Shown here: piece by piece, positions 35,001 through 47,400 of the stretch | Numbering within the stretch: the stretch's first letter is position 1 | Layout of the letters: every line of letters starts with the position of its first letter | NCBI GenBank assembly: GCA_037176705.1 | Contig: CM073895.1 | Location: 4,445,051-4,509,050, forward strand | Length of the DNA: 64,000 nucleotides | Direction: 5' to 3' | From: Molossus alvarezi | Lineage: Eukaryota; Chordata; Mammalia; Chiroptera; Molossidae | Translations under genes and position numbers: made by a program | The notes under the pieces: generated by a model | Told to the model about the DNA's origin: nothing | Seen by the model: the letters and a program-made list of their open reading frames with translations, nothing else | Database searches by the model: none

Positions 35001-38000
35001 CCTGGGAGAGATGCCGGGACATGCTCCGCTGCATCGGCACCCTGCCAAGGCATGGGACACAGGAGTTCAGGTGCCATCTTTAACATGACAAGACCAAGCT
35101 GCACTGGACTGCAACCACTAGAGAAGACTCCAAGACAGACCAAATCAGCTGAGTCCTGTCAATTTACAGAAGCTTGAAAGAAAACACCCTAGCCAGCCAC
35201 CAGGTCTTGGAGGGGACTGCTATGCAGCAATGTGTAAGCAGAACACAGTATTGGAGACACCAACTGACTGGGTCAAGTGTGGGAATACATGTCAAAAATA
35301 ATGCTTCTGCCTCAGCTACATTATTTTGGTTTTTCTTTTTTTGTTGTTTCTGATACATTTTTTTTTCTTTATTGATTTTTAGAGAGTGAAGAAGGGAGAG
35401 GGAGAGAGAGAGAAACATCGATGAGAGAGAACATTGATTGGCCGCCTTCTGCATGCCCAACTGGGGATCGGGCCCACAACCTGGGCAACAACCTGGGCAT
35501 GTGCCCTGACTGGAAATCAAACCAGTGACTTCTTGGTTCATGGGTTGACGCTCAACCACTGAGCCACACCGGCTGGGCTGTTTCTGCTACTTTTTTTTTA
35601 TCCTCACCCAAGGACATTTTTCCATTTTTTTGTTCAGATAAAAGTGGGAGGAAGAGAGAGAGAGAGAGAAACATCGACGTGAAAGGGGCACATCGAGTGG
35701 CTGCCACCTGCATGACCCAACCAGGGCCGGGGACAAACTGCAACCCAGGTATATGCCCTTAGTGGGAACTGAACCCGGGTCTCTCAGGACCACAGGCCGA
35801 CGCTCTAACCGCTGAGCCAAACTGGCCAGGGCTGTTTCTGCCACTTTTAACATCCACATAATCAATATAACTTTAAAAACTTGTTTTAATGTACATAGTT
35901 ACATTTTAAAGAACTATTTTATTTTTGAAAATAGTTTTTTTTAAAAAAATGTTTCTATTAATTTTTTAGAGAGAGAGGAAGGGAGAGAGATAGAAACATA
36001 GATGTGAGAGCACTGGCTGGTTTTGCTCTGTGGTTAGAGCATCAGCCTGAGGACCAAAGAGTCGCGGGTCTGATTCTGGTCAAGGGCATGTGCCTCAGTT
36101 GCAGTTTGGTCCCCGGCCCCGGTTGGAGTCATGTGGGGGGTAACCAGTCGATGTGTCCCTCTCACATCGATGTTTCTCTCTCCCTCTTGCTCTATCTGAA
36201 AATAAATGGAAACATATCCTCCAGTGAGGATTTAAAAAAAAAAAAAAAGAAACACTTATATGAGATAAACATCCATCGGCCGCCTCCTGCACGCCCCCTA
36301 CTGGGGATCGAGCCCACAATGCAAGCATGTGCCCTGACTGGGTATAGAACAGGGACGTCTCAGTCCATGGGATGACGCTCCAACCACTAAGCCACACCGG
36401 CTGGGCTTGAGAATAGTTTTGAATAAACCTTTCTATAGGTTCTCTGATATGATAAAACCAGTTTTGGTCAATAAACATACCCCCCAAGTTATATAATTTT
36501 AGGCACTCCTTGCTCTCAAACATATCCTGGTTAGGATGATGATGTACATGGTCACCTTGTCTACAGGCCACTCTGAGGACACTGGCTTTGGATGAACGAT
36601 GGCACAGCCACCGGAGCTTTCTGAGCTGAATGACCTGGTGTGTGCCTGAGTCTGGCGGCTCACTCTGGCTGCCGGGTTGCAGCAGAGGGAAGCGGTCAGG
36701 AGAGGCTGTTTCATAGTCCACAGAGGGGACAATGTAACAGTGGCAGGAAGTGCTGATTTATGCGTCTGAGGCTCATGACTGGACCCCTCCTCCGACTCAC
36801 AGGCCTGCTGGTTTTCCACTGGCCTTTAAAGACAGGAGATCGTCTGACATGCGACTCATGATGGCTCTTTCGACAGGCACGTCTTTCATTATCTACCTGC
36901 ACTGGCTAAAACTTGCAGAATTATTAAAATAGGAGTTTCTTTCCTTTCCTTTTCTCACTTAAAAAGAAAACTTTTAAAATGATAAATATTTATGTTAGCT
37001 CCACACACTGACAACCAATTTTCACCAGAGGGTAGAGTAGCCTTTGGAATTTAAAAATATTGCTCAAGTCATCACTTTTCAACCATTCTGTTGTTTATTT
37101 AAACAAGGCCAAAATAACTGAACACTCCAATGAGTTGATGACTTATTTTATTTTTTTATTAATCCTTACCCAAGGATATTTTTCCATTGATTAAAAAAAT
37201 TTTTTTCTTCATTGATTTTTTTTTTTTTAAGAGAGAGAGGAAGGGAGAGGGAGAGAGAGAAAGAAACATCCATGTGGGAAAACAACATCGATCAGTTGCT
37301 TCCCGCACACGCCCCAATTGCAGATCAAACCCACAATCTAGGTATGTGCCCCGAATGGGAATTGAAACCTTGACTTTTTGCTGCATGGGACAATGCTCCA
37401 ACCAGCTGAGGCACCTGGTCAGGGCAGCCCGTGACTTTTGAGGCTCACCAGCCTCTGGGGTTGACCCATGTCTATGGCAAAGGACCAAGGAGCCCAGAGG
37501 AGTCAGAGAGCAGAGCGTACCAGAGAACTGACAAGTTGTTGACAAGGACACGTCCTTTGATATTTCTGAGAGTGGTTTGCAGGCCTGCCTTCTGCTGTTC
37601 TTCCATTTCAAGGAAATACCCTTTGAGAATAGACTGGTCACAGCACCAGAACCAGAAGCTTCTGGTGGGGTTTGGTGGCAACTCACAATTCCTCTGCTGT
37701 CTCAGATAATCTACTTCATACGGCGAGGAGAGTCACACCTTTGAGAGGAATAAAAGTCAGATTTGAATTTCCACAGGGGATCAAAAGAGTCGGGAGGAAA
37801 AAAGAAAAAGATAAACAGAACTCTAACACTGGACAAATTAATGGGTTAGATTCCTTTTAACAACTTCTAATAAGCAACCTCATGTCATTTTATCCTTCAC
37901 TTGTTATTAGTCACATTTTCCAAATACACAGAGTCTACAAGTGAAAACACTTTTAAGTAATCTCTGCTACCAAGCCCACATCACAGAACTCTAAAGCATC

Positions 38001-38443
38001 TTGTCCACATTCTCCCTGCTACCAGCACACTTCACCTCACTTTTCTAGAGCAGGGCTGTCAGACGTTCTGTGAAAGGCCAGGCAGGGTTTTAGGCTTGTG
38101 GGCAACTGCTTAGAAACCACTCAACTCTGGTGAAAACGTCTCAGGTAATAAATAAGCAAACCAGCCTGGCTGGGCTCTAACAAGCTTTGTCTATGGACGT
38201 GGAAATCTGAGATTCATATCATTTTTGGGTGTCACAAAAATATTATTCTCCTTTTAATTCCTTAAAAATCATTAAAAATGGCCCTGGCCAGTTTGGCTCA
38301 GCAGTTAAGAGTGTCATCCCAAGGACCAAAGGGTCTCGGTTCGGTTCACAGTCAAGGGCATATACCTGGGTTGCAGGTTGGATTCCCAGCCCCAGTCAGG
38401 GTCATGCGGGAGGCAACCAATCAATGTGTGTGTTTCACATCAA

Positions 38444-38480
<37 letters not shown>

Positions 38481-41400
38481 CTCTCTCCCTCCCTTCCACT
38501 CTCTAGAAATCAACAGAAATATATCCTCGGATGAGGGTCAACAAAAAATAAGTAATGCGGTGAGAACCACCCTCGGCTCGTGGGCTGGACCACCAGCGGC
38601 AGTCAGTCGGGGCCCTTGTTCTCAGGCGCTAATTCTGTGCTCAGACATGAAAAGAACAATCACGACAAGTTCCATGTGGTCCTTTACGTGCAGTGACGAT
38701 ACTGCGGGGCATCTGTCAGTGAGACGGTGGATGAAAGCGCAGCTTCCACAAGTCCCCAGCGGCCGTCTGGCTGCAAGTTCCTTGCAGGGAGCCAAAGTCA
38801 TCATCTTCCTGCCGGTTCCTCTCTTGTGGCTGATCTCCAGCCGGCGAGTCAACCGAAGGCCACCACTCCCCGCCTCCCCTTCTCTTTGCATGGATTTACC
38901 CCTTCCACTCCAGTTCCCTGGCCCTTACGGTCTTGGTCTTGCCCCTCCATCGTGGGCCACCTGTCAACGTGACAGACCCCTCTTCACCGACGTCACTCGG
39001 AAACTCTGAGCATGCCCACTCAGAGCCCTTCTCAGAGGCTCCTCAGCAGGCTGGAAATGATGTGTTAATCACCCCTTTGGGTAGAATCAGTTGCTCTTCA
39101 GCCAGGAACGTTCCATCCTGAATCATTTTCATGTTTATGTTTCGTTATCGGGCCATAAGGATAATGTGAGACATTTCTGTCTAATGCAATCTCAATAGTA
39201 GCAATTTACCAATGGAAAATTCCACCAAGAGAGGCAATTATGTGAAGAGGCGACATGAAACTCGCTGGCTTTATTACAGCCCGTGAACTCACGGTGGCTC
39301 TTGTAAGACCCGCTCCACGGACCCATTCTGAGATCGAAGTCGGAAGCTGCATTCCCTAACCTTACGGAGGACCAAACTCAAGCTTGAACTCTACAGGGTC
39401 TCTCAGAACAATCAGTCGGGCCAGCACCCCTCCAGTGGTGCCCACATCTCCCCTCTGTATAAACAGCAGTCTTAAAGTCTGACCTGTTGTTTATAAGTGG
39501 TGCCGGCAGGAGGGGTGGGGGTCCAGCGCACACGCTCTGCCCGCTGTCGGCGCCTTCTGCACCGGTACCTCTGCACTCCTGCACACTCTGCTCTATGTAA
39601 CAGCGCTCGCCTGGCCTCGATCCCTTGTCCTCACGTGACAACTTCCCAGTTCCTTCAATTTCAGTAGCAGCCCATCATGCATACGGCAAACGGCCCTTCC
39701 TGCCATCGAGCACAACGAGCATATGGGTTCGAACAGCTTTCCTTCCGCACGATTATCCTGTGAGCCAAGCCGACTCAGTTTACGACAGCAGAACCGTTTC
39801 CAGAGCAGACTGAAGTCATAACCACAGGCCCATTCTGATGGCTGTAATCATTAGCCATGGCAACCAAAACCAATCTTAAAAAAAAATAATCCCTTAAAAA
39901 TAATTAAGTAATGTACTCATATATCTTTATGAAAACATTTTGGGATTTAAAAATGTTTTTATGGTTATATGCCTCCCTTGATACTTTATTTATTTTCTGA
40001 TAGAGCTGAATTGTTTATAGGAACCACGCTGATAAGAAGGCCTTCCTAAAGTCAGAGAGGATGTCTTGCCAGGGAGTTTATGTCAAGCTCTTTCATGGCG
40101 AGAGGAAAACAGGGTGGTCCAGGAAATACTGTAACAATCTCCATGAAACTGTAAAGTAACAGGGTCAAAAAAGCAAGCAGGTGAGCCCCTCAGAGACAGA
40201 TACCGAGCCCCCCACAGGCCTCAGCCAGACGCTCTGCCTCACAGGCTCTGGACAAGCCCTGCACAAGGCTGCAGCAACGCGCCCAGGGCTGCCTGAGACG
40301 CCTCTTCAAAGACCCTCCAAGTGGCTGCCGGCCCCCTTGAGAGAAGATTTATGGGTGTTATCGCAGAAGGAACTGAAATAATCGATACGAATGAGGACAG
40401 CCCCGAGCAGCCCTGCTGAATGGTCTGAGCCTCTAAGAGGCAGGGTAGATGGAGCGTGCCAAGAAAACCGATCTTCAAGCGGACAGAGGACGGCAGGTGG
40501 TCGGATCAGATTCCGGGCAGTCCTGGAGGGTGCGGAGAACCATGTCGTCTGTCCAGCCACATTCCCTCCCCCACACCAGCTCAGTGGAGATGGCTCTGGA
40601 AACCCCAGGACCCCTTTCCATCAGGAAATACAGAGAGATTTATTCCCACACGGGCTAAGGTACAAATTAGAGGCAGTTAAACCAAAGACTGTGGAGAGCA
40701 GCAGGCCTCGTGGCAAACCTCCCATTTCACACAGGGAGAGACTGAGTGGAAGTTGGAGAAGTGACCTGACCCAGGGCAGACTGGAGGGCCGGGCCTGAAC
40801 CCCAATCCAGAGAGCTCCACCTCACTGCCGCCAGCGGACGTGTGCGCATGTGTGTGTTCCACACACTGGAGCTGGGGGTTCCACTCATTCCTCCTGTCCC
40901 CCAGACCCAGCACCACAGGCCAAGGAGCTGCCTGCCCGAGCCAAGTATTTTCCACGCAGTGCTGAACGAAACACTAAACAAAACTTAGTGCTCAGTCTCA
41001 CTGGGTCTAGTACCACTCTGCATTCATTTAGCAGGCTTGTCTTTCTCTAATGATTTAATATCTGCTGCTTATTTTTCTTAACTGTTTAACAACCTGGTGT
41101 GGTAGTCAGGACAGACATCCTCGTTTTATAAACGAGAAAATGCCGCATCGGTCAAACGGTCTGCTCTGTGTCCTGTGTCATGGTGTCCGAGTCAGAATTT
41201 CTAACCTACGATTCCCCCACTCGGCCTTTCTGCCTGTTCCTGGCACACACATCCTACCGAAAGTCCTGCCAACAATCTCTTGTTGCTGGAAATGGAGGGA
41301 AATATCCATCCTGGTTTCAGATGGCAGCATCACAAATGTTATCTCGTCTGCCAATCCCCCACGAGCTGTGATCTTTTCTGGGCAGTATGGGGACAGGCCA

Positions 41401-44400
41401 GTGCTGAGCCCTATGGTCATCAAAAGGGTCCTTCTCTCTATGGTCTTATTTTTTTTATCCTCACCTGAGGACATTTTTCCATTTTTTTGTTCAGAGAGAG
41501 TAGGAGGGAGAGAGAGGAAGTGAGAGAGAGAGAGAAACATCGACGTGAGAGAGATACATCGACTGCTGCCACCCGCATGACCAACCAGGACCAGGGACGA
41601 ACTGCAACCGAGGTACATGCCCTTAGCGGGAACCGAACCCGGGTCTCTCTGGACCACAGGCCGACGCTCTAACCGTTGGGCCAAACCGGCCAGGGCTCTC
41701 AATGGTCTTCTTAAAAGAGGAGATCACCCCTTTCTTCTTAGGACAAGAACGTTCTTAACCTTTCCGCTCATCTTGAAAAGCAAACACTCAGGAACGAAAT
41801 AAAAGCCCAGTTCAAACCCTCTCCTTGAAGTGCTGCGCAGCCAGCACGTGGTCAGCACTCAGTCTCTGGTGAGAAAACGCCCTGCGTGTCTGGGAGCAGT
41901 TTATAGACACGCACAGCACTGGGGTTGTACAGTATCTCGCGAGCTCGTGTGGAATGGGCGCATCTGTCCTCCCTTGATCCACAGAACGAGGCCTGGAGAC
42001 ACATTTCCATAGAATCCCAACAGGCAATCGCTAAGCACACCCAGATGGCTCAGGCCACTGGGACGTTCTTTTCCTTCCCTCACTCCAAACACAGTGAGAC
42101 TGCGGCCAGAACTGCAAAGACGCCAGAGCCACAGCCTGCTCCGGCCAGGCTCCCGCCTGTCTCCTTCCTCACCTCCGCCTACCAATGCTGACCTTTCAGA
42201 CCAGACCCGCCCCAGCACCAGCTGGGAGAGCCAAGAGGGGAACCCACTAGTTCAGGGCGCCTCAAAGTTTTTCAGCTCTCCCAACGATCCGGCGGTCGGA
42301 GCTGGCTCAGCAGTGATTCGATTCCTTACCTCTACCTGACCAAGAGACCGCTGCGCACTGCTGAAGCCACCATCATCTGCCCAAGGGGAGGGGGTGGGAA
42401 GGAGAGGTGTTGTGTGTACAAATATACTCTGAAATGCAGGAGTCAAACAGATTGGAGGTTTCCCAATACCCAGTCCTTTATATGTTGCAGGGGTCTTCCA
42501 CTTTCTAGACTGCATTGGATCTGAAGTTCTATTATCGTGCTCCCCACTTATTAGCAGCCTCTATTCTTCCCTGTAGGCGGCTTCCAGGCTGCCTGCCAGG
42601 CCACCCTGACGGAGCCTGGCTGCCGAGTCCCGACTAAACACAGCTGGACAGGAGCACGGGCCACGCTCAATCAGCCATTCAGCACATGGCGCCCGGACTG
42701 ACTGAGGTCCCGTGTGCCTCAGGGCTGACTGGCATCCCCAGCGAATCAAAGAAGACATGCAGGACTGCAGAGCAGCTCCCAGGTTCGGGAGTGTCGCCGC
42801 CTGCACGACACCAGCTCCGTCATGGGCTTGCCGGAACAGCCGGGGAGGGGCGCGAGCTCTGCTCAGTGCAGGTGGAGGGGCCCCACCGCCTCGGCGCGGC
42901 CCGGCGCTCTGTGTCCTGGCTGCTGTGAGGGGTCCTGCTGCCCCAGTGCCTGCGTGCATGGCTGTCCTTTCCCGACACTGTCCTCTGACTGATTTCCACA
43001 CGTCAAGGCTTCGGGCAGGGGACCGACGGCTCAGAGAGCAAGCCTGTGCTTCCGCTAGGGAGTCTCCTTGTCTTTTGGGAAAACCACGGGACTGGTTCTG
43101 CCCTCCCTCCGTGTGGTTCAGTTCTGCACGTTACCGGTAGGTGCCCACGGATTTCGCCCGCCCTCCGGCACTGCAGCCCCGCCACGCCGGGCGGCCCGCG
43201 ACTCACCTTCGGATTGGTTCGCTGCTGCAGTCTCCTCTCCTCCCGCTCTCGCTGCAGCCGCTCAAACTCTTCTCGGATTTCGGCTGGAGTTCTCCTCCTT
43301 TCCACGACCTGGGGGCAGACCGCGGGGAGAGCACAGTTAGGACCCAGGAAGCAGGAAAATACACACAGAGCTGACGTCGTTAACCAGGTGTGTGCACGGT
43401 GTCCAGGACTTGGAGAAATGTCCGTGAAACCGAGGTGAGTTTCCACAGCGGATGGCCCCAGGCCCTGGCGAGGGCAGGGGAGGTAAACCGCACAGCCGGT
43501 CAGCTCTGCGCCCCAGTCATTCCGAAGGTCAAGGTCTCCAGAGCGGCTGAAGCACTATTTTCCTCATTTTAGAAACTTGTCTGAGGCTGCAGAAATCTTA
43601 CAATGAACACCTCACCTTCAGTCTCACAGTTCAAATCTCCTCATGCACTGCAGATACCAGGTGTCACCTATCAAGACCAAGGCGCAGCGTCCACACAGCA
43701 CCGCCGCCACCGGAGGTGCCCTCTGAGCTCTCAGACCAAGGGACTCAGCCCCCGGTCTGGGTGTTTTTTGAACTATGGGACTCTTCCCCCTATACTATGA
43801 TCTGAACCTCAGACTAGGATATCAGTGACACTTGAGTATAAACAATACTCAGGTGCCAAAGAGCAGACCACGTTAACATTGACACCCAGGGCTGCACAAT
43901 GATGTCAAATCTACGAGAAAACAAGGCCTCTCCTCTTGCCGTTCTCAGCTCATCGTGAAAGGAAGACAATCTCGTTCAGACTTCTCAGGGCCAGGGAAAG
44001 GCCACCGTGGACCTCAGAGGCCACAACTGTGACAGAGGACACTGCACCACGCGCTCTCCATGGCCTGCCGCACCACAGAGGACTGTGAGGTACACGGAGA
44101 GAGCAGGACAGGACAGAAGTCATTAGGTGGACAAGAGGGAGAAGCACCGGGAGTCCTGGGAGGCTGCTCAGAACATCTAAGGAGGTGGGTGACGTGAGAA
44201 AAAGCTATCTTGGAAATCGCGAGTTTAAAAATTATTTTTAAAAATACGTGTTTATAGCAAAAAATCAAAGCAGCACAGAAGAGCCTGGAGTGAGGAGTCA
44301 CCACCCGCTTTCAGAGGCTCTCGGTTTCCGTGCCGCTACCTGAACCTCTTCCAGGCACAGGCACGTCTGTGGACACGCATTTTAACATCACTGGGGTCAC

Positions 44401-47400
44401 ATTACAGGTTTTTGTGCAACTTGATTCTACTATTCAACAATACAGAAAAATAACTACAAACACCGGCCTACCCAAAAACACTTCTGAGAAATTTGTTTGC
44501 TACTGCTTTCAGGAAGGTACACAGAAAAAAATACCGAAAATAACATTTTCTCCTTCAACAACCCTATTTCAATCACTAATTGCTAAAAAGGGAAAGGTGG
44601 TTCTTTTAAAGGCAGCTTGAGAATAGAAACACTGTAACGCTCATGCAAGAACAAAGTGCAAGCCCTCAGAGGCGGGCGGCTGCCGGCTCCTATAAGCGGT
44701 GAGGGCACAGGCACCCATTCACCGCACGTTCATGGCCCCGTTACCCGTCCTGGACAAAAAGCGAGGTGCAGCTTTGCAAAGTTCCCATTATCTTCTCAAT
44801 CTGTCAGCCTCTCCCTTCATTAAAAGACAATAAAAATAAAAGAGCTTCAGGGAAATGTAATCAACTATTTCATTTTACTTTGAAAACCAAGAAAGACAGA
44901 GAAAAAGTGATTTAAAATCTATTAAAAATTGTTTATGCCTCTTAACCACAATTCAGGGGACCCGTGCCTGGGGAAGCACGAGCACTCGGCCCTGTCAATG
45001 GTGGCCTGAGTCGTGAGCAAGGACAAGCAGGGTCTGGGCGGGTGGCCTTCGTCCACAGGGCCCACAGCCACGGCTGCTCTGCCTGGAGGAGAGGGTTCAC
45101 GCCGAATGTTCTGGTCAGCAGGACACTAGTGTTAAGAATGCAGATTAGACAAATCTGATGAGCCAGTAGCACACACTCCATGAACGTGCCCCGTACTGAT
45201 TACAAACAGATTTGTAAGATTCCAGAAGTATTAGCCTGAGAAGCATCAGGCCCCAAAGAGGCCAGCCAGAGCAGAACGAGATTTTTTGCAGGAACTCTAG
45301 TTGCCTGACCCCGGCTGACTGAATTGATAGCTGCAAATTACGTTCTCTCTGTCATACTCTGTGATAAGCCAAAGAGGTGATTATTGTAAAGGTGTTAAGT
45401 CATTCCATTTCTAGTTGTATGTATTTTTTTAACCCTCACCTGATATTTTTCCATTTATCTTCAGATAGAGTGGGAGGAAGGGAAGGAGGGAGAAAGAGAG
45501 GGGGAGGGAGGAAGAAAGGGGCGGGGGACAGCGATATGGGAGAGACACATGTACTAGTTGCCTCCCACACAATCCTGGCCAGGGTCGGGGATGAACCGCA
45601 ACCGAGGTGCATGCCATGCCCCTAGCCAGAATCGAGCCCACAACTCTTTGGTCCATAGGCTGATGCTCCAACCACTGAGCCAAACCGGCCAGGACTCTGG
45701 TTGTATTTTACACAAGTTCTGCAAACAGCTGGTGCATAAGCAGAGCTAACTGCAAAGTCAAAGTGGACAGCCCCTCCAGAGCATGAGGACCTCAGCAGGG
45801 CAGGCCCTTCTTTACCCAGAGATTCTGAGGGGGAAGGGAGGAGGCGGAGCCAGCGGCAAGTCACCCTTAGAAGCACCTGGGCACACAGCAGCAGTCACTG
45901 CATCACAGGTGGCAAATGCCCTGACGTGGTCAGTGTTTTTCATCAACGGTGTATCAAATGCAGCCCATGAATCTACACACCTGTGCCGTTCACCTTGCCC
46001 ATTCACCAACTATCCCTGTGCTAGCCAGGACTGACTGACCTTGCACAAGAGCAGAGCGAATTCTGAACGTGAGGTGGTGTGCTGGAGAGGATGGAAACCA
46101 GGCTCCCTGACAGTACTGACCTCCTGGGTGACCTCAGGCAAGCCACTCCACCTCTCTGAGCTTGGTTCCCTGCTGTAAGTGTGGCGGATTACACTACATG
46201 ATACCGAGGTGTCGTGTGGCTTGGAAATTCTGTTCTAACCAGTCAACTTTTTAAAATCCTCACATGAGGATATTTTTCCATTTTTGTGAGTGGGAGGGGA
46301 GAGAGAGAGAGAGGGGGAGAGAGAGAGAGAGAGAGAACATTGACATGAGAGGGACACATCGACTGGTTGTCTCCCACGACCCCAATCAGGACAGGGGACG
46401 AACCACAACTGAGGTACACACCCTTGACGGGAATCAAACCCACAAGTCATTGGTCCTTGGGCCACCGTTCTAACCACTGAGCACACCGGCCAGGGCCTAG
46501 CCAGTCAACTTTTATATAAACTTATAAAATTATTTAGAACTTGGAGCAGCTGCCAAGATAGCACAGAAAGTTCCCGTGTGCCTACACCAGCACAGTGCCA
46601 TGAACTAAACCCGGGCTCTGGATTTCACTAGTTGTCCACTAGCTTCCCTGTTGCGTTCAGAAGCCGTCCCAGGGCGCAGGACTGCCTTCAGCCACACCTC
46701 CTCAGTGCCCTCCAGTCCGTGTGCGCGAGCCTCTGCGGCCTCCACTACAGGACGGCTCGCAGCGCAGGCGGCTTTCTCTGCGAGACTACGTTCGAGTCAC
46801 AGCGGATGAGACACGGGGAAAGGACCGCAGACAGCTAACAGCAGGGTCCAGGCGGGGTCCTCCCGCTGCCCTCTGACACCGCAGTCACTTGCCAGTGTCA
46901 CCAGCTTCCACCCTGCCACAGCATTCACAGCTCAGGGCTCCATCTCACCACTCGAAAGACGGGACCTGTTTCACTTTCACTGTGGGCATCTGAACAAAAC
47001 CATGAGCCAACTGCAAGCACTAACGTGGCCGATGCCACCACCGGGGAATGGCTGCATCTCCTTCCTCTGGAACCCTGCCAGAGAATGGGTCTCCTGAAGG
47101 TTACAAACAAAACGAAACTGAAACCAGGGCCGACATTTTACACGACCTAAAAAAGCTCCATGTCGTCTGCAGTGTCCACCAACGGGCCGGGGCTGAGCCC
47201 ACTGTGGGAACGGGTGGGGGCACCCGCCATGGCCTGGGCCTGCGTCTGGACTGACAGGCTGGTAAGTGGGGTGGAAGGTCTGCTGAAGGGGAGAAGCCTC
47301 CCACTAAACCCGCCGCCAGCTGGAGGAGGACCCCGAGGAACGACGCGGCCGGTGCCAGGAAACGCACTCCAGTCCGCAAACCTTGTCCTTCCCGGTGCGG

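Larger units (their letters stand above)
30017..43206 (-). other. DNAJC11: DNAJC11 intron 4 (13.2 kb)
   Basis: 30240-38550 is rich in SINEs, MER5-like and L1 scraps. 34200-35340 and 38560-41430 are mostly unique, with an AT-rich stretch at 39830-40000 that could be conserved non-coding sequence. 41700-43200 is unique and becomes CpG-rich towards exon 4. Confidence 0.7.
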
